64,000 nucleotides of DNA from Salinigranum halophilum (GTDB lineage: Archaea > Halobacteriota > Halobacteria > Halobacteriales > Haloferacaceae), in NCBI RefSeq assembly GCF_007004735.1, contig NZ_ML660182.1:614130-678129 (forward strand), in the 5' to 3' direction. The position numbers were made by a program, and so were the translations under genes. The stretch's first letter is position 1; every line of letters begins with the position of its first letter. Below the pieces are notes generated by a model. It searched no databases and was not told the DNA's origin. It was given only the letters and a program-made list of their open reading frames with translations. This document shows positions 33,879 through 41,993 of this stretch, in pieces.

Positions 33879-34922
33879 TCAGGCGATGCGCTCGTAGAAG
33901 TCGAGGTGTTCGTCGACGACAGTGTCCCAGGTCCGCGGCTCGTACTCGAGCGGCCCGTCGAGCGACAGGCCGTGCTCGATCGCGTCGGCGAGCGAGCCCG
34001 AGTCGACCTCGGCGGGGACGACGCAGGACTCGGGGATGACCTCCGCGGCCCCGCACTCGGTGGCGACGACACGCGTCCCCACTGAGAGCGCCTCGGTGAT
34101 GGTGATGCCGAACGGCTCCGACAGCGACGGGGAGACGAACAGGTCAGCCGAGGCGTAGTAGTCGCCGAGGTACTGCTCTTCGACGAAGCCCGCCCACTCG
34201 ATCTGGTCTTCGACGCCGAGGAGTTCGGCGAACTTCTTCAACTGGTCGGTGAGGTGGCCGCTCCCGCCCATCACGAGCGTGACGTCGTCCCGGCGGAGCT
34301 TGTCCATCGCGTAGATGAGGTGTGAGAGCCCCTTCTGGTCGGTGTGTCGTCCCACGTAGAAGAGCATCTTCCCGTCGATGCCCAGCTCGTCTTTGATGTC
34401 GCGACCCGTCGGCTCGACGGTCGAGAAGCCGTTGTGGATGACCTCCGACTCGCCGCCGTACTCGGCTTGTACCTTGCGGGCGGTGATGTGGCTCACGGCG
34501 ATGAGTTCGTCACAGCGCTCGACGACGCGCCGTTCGGTCTCGACCTCGCGCTGCGGCGGGTCGATGTTTCGGTCCGACGAGAGTGAGTGGAACGTCGTCA
34601 CCCACGTCGCGTCGGTGTTGTTCATCGCACGCGACCCCGGCCCGTAGCCGAACCAGTCGTGGGTGTGGATGATGTCTTTCCCCTCGGCGCGGTTGGCGAA
34701 CTCGGCGGAGAGGCGGCCGATGCGGGTGATGATGTCGCCGTCGCCCGTCGGGACGCCGATGATGTTGTCACGTCCCTCGGGCGCGTACTCCCCGGGCAGG
34801 ACGAGTTCGATGTCTACGCCTCGGTCGAGGAAGCGCTCGAACATCTCGCCGACGAACGTGTCGAGGCCGCCGGTCACGTTTGGCGGGTACCCCCAGCCGA
34901 GCCAGAGTACTTTGAGCGACAT
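33879..34922 (-). CDS. Glycosyltransferase family 4
   Basis: 347-residue GT-B retaining glycosyltransferase, similar to glycogen-synthase-like GT4 enzymes. The N-terminal GWGYPPNVTGGLDTF loop binds the acceptor; HTHDWFGY and the C-terminal SEPFGITITEALS (E-x7-E) region bind the nucleotide-sugar donor. No signal peptide, so it acts in the cytoplasm, perhaps on a lipid-linked or polysaccharide acceptor. The ATG at 34922 gives the usual MSLKVLWLGWGYPP start. A strong TATA-like ATTATATAC is about 30 nt upstream. It stands alone, with no other glycan genes next to it. Confidence 0.9.
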   Translation of the reverse strand: MSLKVLWLGWGYPPNVTGGLDTFVGEMFERFLDRGVDIELVLPGEYAPEGRDNIIGVPTGDGDIITRIGRLSAEFANRAEGKDIIHTHDWFGYGPGSRAMNNTDATWVTTFHSLSSDRNIDPPQREVETERRVVERCDELIAVSHITARKVQAEYGGESEVIHNGFSTVEPTGRDIKDELGIDGKMLFYVGRHTDQKGLSHLIYAMDKLRRDDVTLVMGGSGHLTDQLKKFAELLGVEDQIEWAGFVEEQYLGDYYASADLFVSPSLSEPFGITITEALSVGTRVVATECGAAEVIPESCVVPAEVDSGSLADAIEHGLSLDGPLEYEPRTWDTVVDEHLDFYERIA

Positions 34923-34948
34923 GATTGCCACAACCTTCCGGGAGCCAG

Positions 34949-34957
34949 TATATAATT
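34949..34957 (-). promoter_or_regulatory. TATA box of the GT4 gene
   Basis: GTATATAAT on the plus strand (minus-strand ATTATATAC) centred about 31 nt upstream of the ATG at 34922. One of the best-matching TATA boxes in the window. Confidence 0.55.
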
Positions 34958-34959
34958 CA

Positions 34960-35390
34960 TGGCGGTGGGTACGGCCGTGAGTAGTGGCCCGGCTGAGAGA
35001 CGGGAAAGAGCGACCGAAGCGTTCGAAACGCTCCGCCACTGGTTTCGTTCCTCGTGCTGGGCTGGCAGGTGGACGAGGTGTCTCGCCGACCGAGTGAGTG
35101 GTCTCTTTCGAAGCTACGGTCGTCACTCGGCTGCGGACCCGAACCGCACGGGGACCGACTCGGCGCCAGGGTGGTGAGACCGCGAGCCTCCCCAGCCGAT
35201 TCGCTCCCTCCCGGCGGTCGCCCATCCCTCGCGCGTGCGTCGCGCGGACAGAGCCGCACGACGTCACGCACCACCGCACCGGGCCGACCCGTGATAGCCG
35301 GGACGGGACGGGGCCGTGGGTCGTCGCGTCCCGTGTCGACCGACGGCCGTTCGACGAAAAGTAGTTCACGCCCCCCCGACACTCGACGGT
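34960..35390. other. Non-coding stretch of about 430 bp
   Basis: No reading frame here has a plausible protein composition; those that exist are Arg/Pro/Ser-rich chance frames. It contains the perfect hairpin AGCGTT-cga-AACGCT (35018-35032) and several GC-rich runs. I see no SRP RNA or RNase P RNA signature. It may hold a leader, a small RNA or simply a degenerate remnant. Confidence 0.5.
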
Positions 35391-36068
35391 ATGGACGTCG
35401 TCGTCAACGCCGCGATGAGCGTCGACGGGAAGCTCTCCACCCGACGGCGCGAACAGCTGAAGATCAGCGGTGAGGCAGACTTCGACCGTGTCGACCGCCT
35501 CCGCGCCGCCGCCGACGCGGTCATGGTCGGCGTCGGGACCGTACTCGCGGACGACCCACACCTCACGCTGGACGACGACGACCGACGCGTGCACCGGCTT
35601 CGGAACGGTCGCCCCGGAAACCCCGCCCGAGTCGTGGCCGACTCGCGTGGTCGAACGCCGCTCGATGCGCGCATCCTCGACGACGCAGCCGGGACGCACC
35701 TCCTCGTGACCGACGCCGCCAGCGAGTCACGGCGGGAGGCGCTCGCCGGCGTGGGCGACCACGTGCGCGTGCACCGCGTCGACGAAGACGAGTCGGGACA
35801 TGTCGACCTCGGTGTCGGTCTCGCGGCCCTCGAATCGGCGGGCATCGACCGGCTCATGGTCGAAGGCGGCGGCGAACTCATCTCGTCGCTCTTCGGTGCC
35901 TCGCTAGTCGACGAACTCTCGGTCTACGTCGGGTCACTCGTGGTGGGCGGACGGGACGCGCCGACGCTCGTCGACGGCGAGGGGTTCGTCGACGCGTTCC
36001 CACGCCTCGACCTCCGGGACGTCGAACGGCTCGACGACGGTGTGGTGCTGCGGTACGACGTGGTGTGA
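35391..36068 (+). CDS. arfC: 2,5-diamino-6-(ribosylamino)-4(3H)-pyrimidinone 5'-phosphate reductase
   Basis: 225-residue NADPH-dependent reductase of the riboflavin and F420 precursor pathway, the archaeal counterpart of the RibD C-terminal domain. The substrate segment MSVDGKLS (residues 9-16) is family-defining, as are VMVGVGTVLADDP and the MVEGGGELIS loop near residue 155. It acts on the product of the archaeal GTP cyclohydrolase and the ArfB deformylase. The ATG at 35391 has GAAAAGTAG about 30 nt upstream. A creatininase-family ArfB candidate lies at 62882. Confidence 0.92.
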   Translation: MDVVVNAAMSVDGKLSTRRREQLKISGEADFDRVDRLRAAADAVMVGVGTVLADDPHLTLDDDDRRVHRLRNGRPGNPARVVADSRGRTPLDARILDDAAGTHLLVTDAASESRREALAGVGDHVRVHRVDEDESGHVDLGVGLAALESAGIDRLMVEGGGELISSLFGASLVDELSVYVGSLVVGGRDAPTLVDGEGFVDAFPRLDLRDVERLDDGVVLRYDVV

Positions 36069-36130
36069 GAGAAGGCGACACCCGAACCCGACGCTCGCGG
36101 CTGTGCGGTCGCACGACACGCCGTCTCAAC

Positions 36131-36140
36131 TGTTAAGAAG
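36131..36140 (+). promoter_or_regulatory. TATA-like box of thioredoxin gene
   Basis: TGTTAAGAAG centred about 26 nt before the ATG at 36161. Confidence 0.45.
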
Positions 36141-36160
36141 GTCGCGCCGCAACTGGGGAT

Positions 36161-36493
36161 ATGAGTACTGCACAGCCCAGCGAGCCGATCCACGTGAAGA
36201 GCAAAGCACACCTCGACGAACTCGTCGCTGAACACGACGTCGTCCTCGCGGACTTCTACGCCGACTGGTGCGGCCCGTGCAAGATGCTCGAACCGACCGT
36301 CGCGGAGATCGCGGCCGAGACCGAGGTGGCCGTGGTGAAGGTAGACATCGACGAACTGCAGGACCTCGCCCGCGACGCCGGGGTGCGGAGCGTCCCGACG
36401 CTCCAGTTCTACGCCCACGGGGAGGAGGCGAAGCGGCTCATCGGCGTGCAGGACAAAGACGCCCTGCTCGACGTCATCGCGGAACTCGCGTAA
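36161..36493 (+). CDS. trxA: Thioredoxin
   Basis: 110-residue redox protein with the classical active site WCGPC (Cys37, Cys40) and the cis-Pro loop SVPTLQFY. Cytoplasmic disulfide reductase for ribonucleotide reductase or stress targets. It is preceded by the riboflavin-pathway reductase on the same strand (92 bp) but has its own TATA-like box, so it is likely monocistronic. Haloarchaea often have several thioredoxins; which reductase serves this one is unknown. Confidence 0.97.
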   Translation: MSTAQPSEPIHVKSKAHLDELVAEHDVVLADFYADWCGPCKMLEPTVAEIAAETEVAVVKVDIDELQDLARDAGVRSVPTLQFYAHGEEAKRLIGVQDKDALLDVIAELA

Positions 36494-36537
36494 GTTGATT
36501 CTGCGGTCGGCCCCGCTCGTCACGTGTTAGTGACGAC

Positions 36538-36687
36538 TCACTGAATCCGTGCGTAGCGTGTCTGGTGGTCCGCCTCGGTGGCGTGTGCCTGAGAGAGCCG
36601 ACGGGCCTCCGCGTTCGTCTGCGTGAGCGATTCGAACGCACAGTCGTGGCAGACGACGTGGTAGGTCTGTCGTTCCTGAGAGAGCAT
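36538..36687 (-). CDS. 49-aa protein with CxxC motif
   Basis: Small protein too short for most gene finders. It begins MLSQERQTYHVVCHDCAFES: one CxxC pair (Cys13, Cys16), and later His residues (AQAH-type AHATEADHQT) could complete a zinc site. The remainder is Gln/Ala/Arg-rich and predicted helical. The start ATG at 36687 has a good TATA-like GTACTTAACA about 28 nt upstream, supporting real expression. The exact family is not recognised; haloarchaea encode many such zinc microproteins. Confidence 0.7.
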   Translation of the reverse strand: MLSQERQTYHVVCHDCAFESLTQTNAEARRLSQAHATEADHQTRYARIQ

Positions 36688-36710
36688 GTCTCCACGCAGA
36701 CACGCCAACC

Positions 36711-36720
36711 TGTTAAGTAC
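36711..36720 (-). promoter_or_regulatory. TATA-like box of the 49-aa gene
   Basis: Minus-strand GTACTTAACA centred about 28 nt before the ATG at 36687. Confidence 0.45.
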
Positions 36721-36779
36721 GCGGAGCGTTCGCGAGCTAAACCACCGGATTCAGCGGCTTAACCGGCCACTAAAGGGGT

Positions 36780-37082
36780 TCAGAACGGGACGTCGGAGAG
36801 GTCCGGCCGCTCCGTGTCGTCGAACCCGTACCCGGTCGAAGCGTGGACCTCGCTGAGTTCGTCGAACTCCATCACCATCCGCGACTTGAGCGCCTGGATG
36901 GTCATCGGCGAGATTCCGCAGCCGGAGCACGCGCCGGCGAGCGTAATCCACACCTCGCCGGTGTCCTCGTCGAGCGCGTCGATACCGGCCGTGCCACCGT
37001 GCATCGCGATCTGTGGGAAGTTCCGGTTCATGAACCGCTCGAGCCGTCGTTCGAGCGGCTCCGCGTCAGCGGTGGAGTCCAT
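36780..37082 (-). CDS. NifU C-terminal-domain (Nfu-type) iron-sulfur scaffold
   Basis: 100-residue protein with the Nfu domain: the cluster-binding motif CSGC (Cys52, Cys55) in LAGACSGCGISPMTIQ. Nfu proteins carry 4Fe-4S clusters from the scaffold to client enzymes. A TATA-like GCGCTATATCC lies about 28 nt upstream of the ATG at 37082. It is divergent from SBDS. No sulfur-mobilising suf genes are visible in the window. Confidence 0.9.
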   Translation of the reverse strand: MDSTADAEPLERRLERFMNRNFPQIAMHGGTAGIDALDEDTGEVWITLAGACSGCGISPMTIQALKSRMVMEFDELSEVHASTGYGFDDTERPDLSDVPF

Positions 37083-37152
37083 GCCGCATTACGGGGGTGC
37101 AGAGGATATAGCGCTTACTCGTCCCGCCGCTCGCACGCCGTGGCAGCGAGGG

Positions 37153-37161
37153 CTTTTAAAT
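37153..37161 (+). promoter_or_regulatory. TATA box of SBDS gene
   Basis: CTTTTAAAT centred about 26 nt before the ATG at 37183. Confidence 0.55.
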
Positions 37162-37182
37162 TCGGAGGTGGTACGCCTCGCT

Positions 37183-37908
37183 ATGATATCACTCGACGAA
37201 GCGGTCACAGCTCGCCTCGAATCCCACGGCGCGCGGTTCGAGGTCCTCATCGACCCCGACGCCGCCCTCGCCATCAAGCGCGGGGAGTTCGACGGCGACC
37301 TCGAGGAGGTCATCGCCGCCGAGGACGTCTTCGAGGACGCCTCACGCGGTGACCGCCCGGCGGAGGCGGACCTGAAGAAGGTGTTCGAGACGACAGACCC
37401 GATGAGCATCATCCCCGAAGTCGTCAAACGCGGGGAGATCCAGATCACGGCCGACCAGCGCCGAGAGATGCAAGAGCAGAAGCGTCGCCAGCTCATCGAC
37501 CGCATCGCGCGCAACGCGGTCAACCCTCAGATGGACGACGCGCCGCACCCGCCGGACCGCATCGAACGCGCCCTCGAAGAGGCCGGCTTCCGCGTCGACC
37601 CGATGGAGCCCATCGAGACCCAGGTCGACGACGCCCTGGAGGCGCTCCGGCCGGTGATTCCCATCCGATTCTCGGAGGTCACCATCGCCGTCCAGGTCCC
37701 CGCGGACAGGGCGGGGAGCGCACAGGCGCGCATCCGGCAGTTCGGCGACCTCGAACGCGAGGAGTGGCAGAGCGACGGGTCGTGGGTCGGCGTCCTCACG
37801 TTCCCCGCCGGGATGCAGAACGACTTCTACGACCTCGTGAACGACGTCACGAGCGGCGAGGCCGAGACACGCATCGTCAAGGACAAAGACGACCTGAACG
37901 TCCGCTGA
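37183..37908 (+). CDS. Ribosome assembly factor SBDS
   Basis: 241-residue homologue of eukaryotic SBDS/Sdo1, which with EF-2-like GTPase releases eIF6 from the 60S or archaeal 50S subunit. The three-domain organisation is visible: FYSH domain (1-90, with FEVLIDPDAALAIKRGEF), central helical domain (QITADQRREMQEQKRRQLI) and ferredoxin-like C-terminal domain (IRFSEVTIAVQVPADRAGSAQARI). In many archaea SBDS sits beside exosome genes, but here the neighbours are Nfu and FUN14. Confidence 0.95.
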   Translation: MISLDEAVTARLESHGARFEVLIDPDAALAIKRGEFDGDLEEVIAAEDVFEDASRGDRPAEADLKKVFETTDPMSIIPEVVKRGEIQITADQRREMQEQKRRQLIDRIARNAVNPQMDDAPHPPDRIERALEEAGFRVDPMEPIETQVDDALEALRPVIPIRFSEVTIAVQVPADRAGSAQARIRQFGDLEREEWQSDGSWVGVLTFPAGMQNDFYDLVNDVTSGEAETRIVKDKDDLNVR

Positions 37909-37924
37909 GACGCCGCACGGACGG

Positions 37925-38242
37925 CTATCCCTTCTTGAAGCCGACGAGGAAGCCACCGGTGAAGCCCGCCGACACCGACAGCGTCGACAGGATGGTCATC
38001 GCCCAGTCCGGCGGTGTCCCCGACGTCGCGGCCTCCCCCGTACTGAGCATCCCCGCGGTCAGCCGTTCCCAGTCCACGGTGATAATCTGCCGCGACTCGA
38101 GGAACTTGAACAGAGCGAGTTCGAGACCGATGATGATGGCGATGACCTTCGCGACCTTCTTGGCCGCGAAGCCGATGATGCCGCCGACGAGCGCCCCGCT
38201 CCCCAGTTCGAGCCCGAGTTGCTGGAGGTTGATGTCGACCAT
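37925..38242 (-). CDS. FUN14-domain membrane protein
   Basis: 105-residue small membrane protein of the FUN14 family. Gly-rich segment GSGALVGGIIGFAAKKVAK, a hydrophobic helix around residues 33-50 and another at 83-103 (GFTGGFLVGFKKG). Eukaryotic FUNDC1 acts in mitophagy; archaeal members are of unknown function. Start ATG at 38242 with GACTTATGCC about 26 nt upstream. It converges on SBDS with 16 bp between. Confidence 0.85.
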   Translation of the reverse strand: MVDINLQQLGLELGSGALVGGIIGFAAKKVAKVIAIIIGLELALFKFLESRQIITVDWERLTAGMLSTGEAATSGTPPDWAMTILSTLSVSAGFTGGFLVGFKKG

Positions 38243-38400
38243 AGCGCCACATCGCGCGGGTCGGCATAAGTCGTTTGTGGAGACCTGTCTGTAGGCGTAT
38301 ATTTCTTCCACCCTCTCTCTGACACGAGGTAACATACAATACCGCCGAGCATCAACACGCGGGCATGGAGGTGTGACCGACCCATCACGTTCGCCCGCCC

Positions 38401-38409
38401 GCTTAAGCC
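38401..38409 (+). promoter_or_regulatory. TATA-like box upstream of hflX
   Basis: GCTTAAGCC, 55-60 nt before the HflX ATG but 30 nt before the GTG of a 10-codon micro-ORF (38435). Its spacing fits a leaderless start at that micro-ORF. Confidence 0.35.
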
Positions 38410-38434
38410 GTTCGACGGCCAATCCCCGATAACA

Positions 38435-38467
38435 GTGCTGGAACACACCGTGGAGGCTGTGCGATGA
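38435..38467 (+). CDS. Putative 10-codon leader ORF of hflX
   Basis: GTG-initiated reading frame MLEHTVEAVR ending in TGA at 38465-38467, which overlaps the ATG of hflX (38464), an ATGA junction. A GTGGAGG sequence inside it could act as Shine-Dalgarno for hflX. Real translation is unproven; it is recorded because the geometry matches a translationally coupled leader. Confidence 0.3.
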   Translation: MLEHTVEAVR

Positions 38468-39765
38468 GCCGGGACGCCATCGTCGCCAAACGCGTGGATA
38501 CGGGGACAGCCGACCTCACCGAGATCTGCGACCTCGCGCGCGCGGCTGGCTACGACGTCGTCGGCGAACTCACGCAGTCACGCGAGGAGGACGCCGCGTA
38601 CATGTTCGGCGAGGGGAAGGTCGACGAACTCGCCGCGCTCGTCGTCGAGACGGGTGCCGACGTGGTCGTCGTCGACAACCGAGTCGGACCGTATCAGCTG
38701 TACAACATCGGCTCGAAGCTCCCGGACGAGGTCGAGGTCGTCGACCGGTTCACGCTCATCCTCGACATCTTCGGGCAGCGTGCCCACACCAAGAAGGCGC
38801 AGTTGCAGGTCGAACTCGCCGAACTCCGGTACGAACTCCCCCGGGCGGAGGCGAAAGCCTCGCTCGCAAAGCGCGACGAGCGGCCCGGGTTCATGGGGCT
38901 CGGCGAGTACGACGAGAGCCGAGAGCAGGACATCAAGGCCCAGATCGCCCGCATCAAACGCGAACTGGACGCCATCGCGGAGAAAGAAGAGACCCGACGC
39001 GAGGAGCGCCGCGAGTCCGGCTTCGACCTCGTCGCACTCGCGGGCTACACCAACGCGGGGAAGTCGACGCTGATGCGGCAACTCGCCGCGGACCTCTCGG
39101 TCGACGAGAACGAGGACCTCCACCCGGACCTCGACCCCACCGCGGAGTCGGAAGACAGGCTGTTCACCACCCTCGGAACCACCACTCGTCGAGCCGACAC
39201 GGGGACGAGGGACGTCCTCTTGACCGACACGGTCGGGTTCATATCGAACCTCCCCCACTGGCTCGTCGAGTCGTTCAAGTCGACGCTCGATTCCGTGTAT
39301 CGAGCCGACCTCGTCCTGCTCGTCGTCGACGCCTCCGAGTCGACTGAGGAGATGCGCGAGAAGCTCGTCACCTGTCACGACACGCTGTACGAGCGCAACG
39401 AGGCCCCCATCGTCACCGTGTTGAACAAGGTCGACAAGGTCGACGAGAGCGAGTTAGAAGAGAAGAAGCGCGCCCTCTCGGCGCTCGCGCCAAACCCCGT
39501 CGTCGTCTCGGGATTGACCGGCGAGAACATCGGCGAACTGACGGCGAGAATCGAGGCCGAACTCCCCGACTGGCAGCACGAGCGCCTCCTCCTCCCGATG
39601 ACCGACGACACGATGAGCCTCGTCTCGTGGGTCCACGACCACGGCCACGTCGAGCGCGAGGAGTACGACGGCGACTCCGTCACGCTGGAGTTCGAGGCGC
39701 GCCCCGCCGTCGTCGAGAAGGCGCGGGCGAAAGCCGGCGACCTCGCCGCAGTCGAGTCGGCCTGA
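38464..39765 (+). CDS. hflX: Ribosome-associated GTPase HflX
   Basis: 433-residue GTPase that splits stalled or stressed ribosomes. N-terminal HflX domain (residues 1-~190, with AEYMFGEGKVDEL-like and IFGQRAHTKKAQLQVELAEL) and G domain with P-loop GYTNAGKST (194-202), DTVGFI, LNKVD. Position of the ATG at 38464 is preceded by GGAGG, unusual for haloarchaea, where many genes are leaderless. It is followed by convergent moaC. Confidence 0.93.
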   Translation: MSRDAIVAKRVDTGTADLTEICDLARAAGYDVVGELTQSREEDAAYMFGEGKVDELAALVVETGADVVVVDNRVGPYQLYNIGSKLPDEVEVVDRFTLILDIFGQRAHTKKAQLQVELAELRYELPRAEAKASLAKRDERPGFMGLGEYDESREQDIKAQIARIKRELDAIAEKEETRREERRESGFDLVALAGYTNAGKSTLMRQLAADLSVDENEDLHPDLDPTAESEDRLFTTLGTTTRRADTGTRDVLLTDTVGFISNLPHWLVESFKSTLDSVYRADLVLLVVDASESTEEMREKLVTCHDTLYERNEAPIVTVLNKVDKVDESELEEKKRALSALAPNPVVVSGLTGENIGELTARIEAELPDWQHERLLLPMTDDTMSLVSWVHDHGHVEREEYDGDSVTLEFEARPAVVEKARAKAGDLAAVESA

Positions 39766-39886
39766 CCCGTTCTCGCGCCCTCGGTCGCTCACTGTGAGAG
39801 TCGGGCGTCGCCGCTCGCTGGCAGCACCCGGCCCGGTCACCAGGTCGAGGTGCGGCGTGTTCTCCCTCACGCTCCCGCTCGACCAC

Positions 39887-40420
39887 TCACTCGTCGCGTT
39901 CTCGTTTCTCCTTCTGGACCACGTGGACGTCCGTGATGTGCGTGTCGGGGTACTGTCCTGCCTCGTTCTTCTCTGCGGCCTTCACCATATCCCAGACGAC
40001 GTTCAGTCCCGTCGTCACGCCCTCCAGCGCCTCCATCTCACAGCCGGTCTTCCCGGTGGTCTCGACGGCGACGGTGAGCACGATTCGGTCCGTCTCCACC
40101 CGGAAGTCGGTGTCGACGTTCGTGATCGGGATCTGATGGCACATCGGGATGGTCTCCCAGGTGTGTTTCACCGCCTGGACCGCCCCCACGCGAGCCGTCG
40201 CGAGGACGTCGCCCTTCCCGATGTCGTCGGCGCGGACGGCGTCGAGAGTCGACGGCTGGAGGTGGATCGTCCCCCGTGCGACCGCACGTCTGTCCGAGTC
40301 GGGCTTCGAGCCGACGTCGACCATCTGGACGTTACCCTCCTCGTCGGTGTGCGTGAGTTCCTCGCCCGTGTCGGTCGCCCGGGGGTCCTCACCGGTCGGG
40401 GCGTCGTCCGGGTCACTCAT
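39887..40420 (-). CDS. moaC: Cyclic pyranopterin monophosphate synthase MoaC
   Basis: 177-residue enzyme of molybdenum-cofactor synthesis, converting the MoaA product to cPMP. Signatures: MCHQIPITNVD and MEALEGVTTGLNVVWDMVK near residues 110 and 140. The N-terminal ~25 residues are acidic and low-complexity. The ATG at 40420 lies 8 bp inside the end of the upstream nnrD gene, so the two are translationally coupled. No moaA is visible in the window. Confidence 0.95.
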   Translation of the reverse strand: MSDPDDAPTGEDPRATDTGEELTHTDEEGNVQMVDVGSKPDSDRRAVARGTIHLQPSTLDAVRADDIGKGDVLATARVGAVQAVKHTWETIPMCHQIPITNVDTDFRVETDRIVLTVAVETTGKTGCEMEALEGVTTGLNVVWDMVKAAEKNEAGQYPDTHITDVHVVQKEKRERDE

Positions 40421-41867
40421 CTCGCCCACCCCACATCGCCGCAGGGACCGCAGCGAGGAGGTCCGTCGCGACCAGGCCGAACCCGTTGTCCTCGACGACC
40501 CGGTCGCCGGCCAGCCCGTTCACGTAAGCGGCGATGGCCGCCGCGTCGAGCGGGCCCTGCGTACAGCAGAGCGCCCCCGTGACGCCCGCCAGGACGTCAC
40601 CGGTCCCCCCGACGGTCATCCCTGGGTTGCCCGTTCGGTTGACCCTGGTCTCGGAGCCGTCGCTGACGACGTCGTACGCGCCCTTCACCAGCAGCGTGTG
40701 ACCGAGTTCGCCGGCGAACGATTCCACGAGCGCGCGCCGTTCGCGCCAGTCCTCCGAAGTCGAACCACCCATCTCCCGTAACTCGCCCTGGTGGGGGGTA
40801 CAGACGAGCGTCGCCGCCGTGTCCACGTCGGGAACGACCTGCAACGCGTCGGCGTCGACGACGGCCCGGCCGTCGTATCTCGCGAGAAAATCCCCGACCG
40901 CATCGAGCGTCCGCTCGTCGGAGCCGAGGCCCGGCCCGAAGACGACGACGTCGTGTTCGGCTGCCCGCCGGAGCAGTCCGTCGACGTGGTCCGGCTCGAG
41001 CACCTGTCCCTCGAAGGGGACGAGGATGAAGTTCTCGCTGTACGCCTGAATCTCGCGGGCGACTGCCTCGGGACAGGCCACGCGGACGAGGTCCGCGCCC
41101 GCGCGGAGCGCCGCGCCCGCGGCGAGGGCCGGCGCGCCGGTGTAGGGGCCGCCACCGACGACCAGTACCTCGCCGTGGTCCCCCTTGTGCGACTGGGGGT
41201 CGCGAGAGAGTGCGAGCAGGTCACCCGGCCCGGTGAACGTCTCGGCGGCGGCGGGGATACCGATGTCCGCGACGTGTACCTTGGCATCGAGGCTCGACAG
41301 CCCGGGCTTCTCGTCGTGGAACGTGACGACGTGGTCGGCGTCGACGGCGATTCCCGCTGCGTCACCGGTATCCGCATCGACGCCGGACGGAACGTCGACG
41401 GCGACGACCGTCGCGTCGGTCGCGTTTATCGCCTCGGCCGCGGCTGCCTCGGGTTCGCGCAACGCGCCGGTCACACCCGTCCCGAGCATGGCGTCGACGA
41501 CCACGTCGGGGTCGTCGAGGTCGAGGGCTCGGGAGTCGCTCACCGTCTCGACGTCGTACTCGGCCTCGACGAGCGCCTCGTAGTTCTCGCGGGCGATGTC
41601 GGTCGAGATGGTCTCGGGGCGACCGAGGAGGTGGGTCCGGGTGTCGAACCCGTCGAGGAAACGCACGGCCACGAACGCGTCGCCGCCGTTGTTCCCGCGG
41701 CCAGCGACGACGGCGACCTCGGTTGCGTCGTCGGCATCTGCGCCGCCGGCGACCTCGCGGACGACGCGGGCGACCGCGTTCCCACTCGACTCCATCAACT
41801 GCTTCCGCGGGACGCCGAGGGCGGCCGCGTTCGCGTCGACGGCAGCCATCCGTCTTGCGGTTATCAT
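40413..41867 (-). CDS. nnrD: Bifunctional NAD(P)H-hydrate epimerase / ADP-dependent NAD(P)H-hydrate dehydratase
   Basis: 484-residue metabolite-repair enzyme restoring NAD(P)H from its hydrate. Residues 1-~210 are the epimerase (YjeF_N) domain, with GRGNNGGDAFVA; residues ~220-484 are the ribokinase-like dehydratase with the final NPGMTVGGTGDVLAGV. ATG at 41867 was chosen as it begins the conserved MITARRMAAVD. It is coupled to moaC by an 8-bp overlap. Divergent from the MFS gene. Confidence 0.94.
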   Translation of the reverse strand: MITARRMAAVDANAAALGVPRKQLMESSGNAVARVVREVAGGADADDATEVAVVAGRGNNGGDAFVAVRFLDGFDTRTHLLGRPETISTDIARENYEALVEAEYDVETVSDSRALDLDDPDVVVDAMLGTGVTGALREPEAAAAEAINATDATVVAVDVPSGVDADTGDAAGIAVDADHVVTFHDEKPGLSSLDAKVHVADIGIPAAAETFTGPGDLLALSRDPQSHKGDHGEVLVVGGGPYTGAPALAAGAALRAGADLVRVACPEAVAREIQAYSENFILVPFEGQVLEPDHVDGLLRRAAEHDVVVFGPGLGSDERTLDAVGDFLARYDGRAVVDADALQVVPDVDTAATLVCTPHQGELREMGGSTSEDWRERRALVESFAGELGHTLLVKGAYDVVSDGSETRVNRTGNPGMTVGGTGDVLAGVTGALCCTQGPLDAAAIAAYVNGLAGDRVVEDNGFGLVATDLLAAVPAAMWGGRDE

Positions 41868-41993
41868 GCGTCGCGCTTCGGTCGGGTCGTACCTAAATGG
41901 CGGTGTCACCGGCTCCACCCCGCCGGCGGCCGCCGTCCGTGAGGCAGCGAGACGGAACGCAACGCTTTACCGCGGACCGAAGGCACTCCCGCT

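Noticed and set aside
34957-35382. Reading frames on both strands in the gap next to arfC
   Set aside because: Arg/Pro/Ser-rich composition, unlike the acidic neighbours, and no promoter or family signature.
38243-38434. Search for an additional small gene or tRNA between FUN14 and hflX
   Set aside because: No frame longer than a few codons has plausible composition, and no tRNA arms were found.
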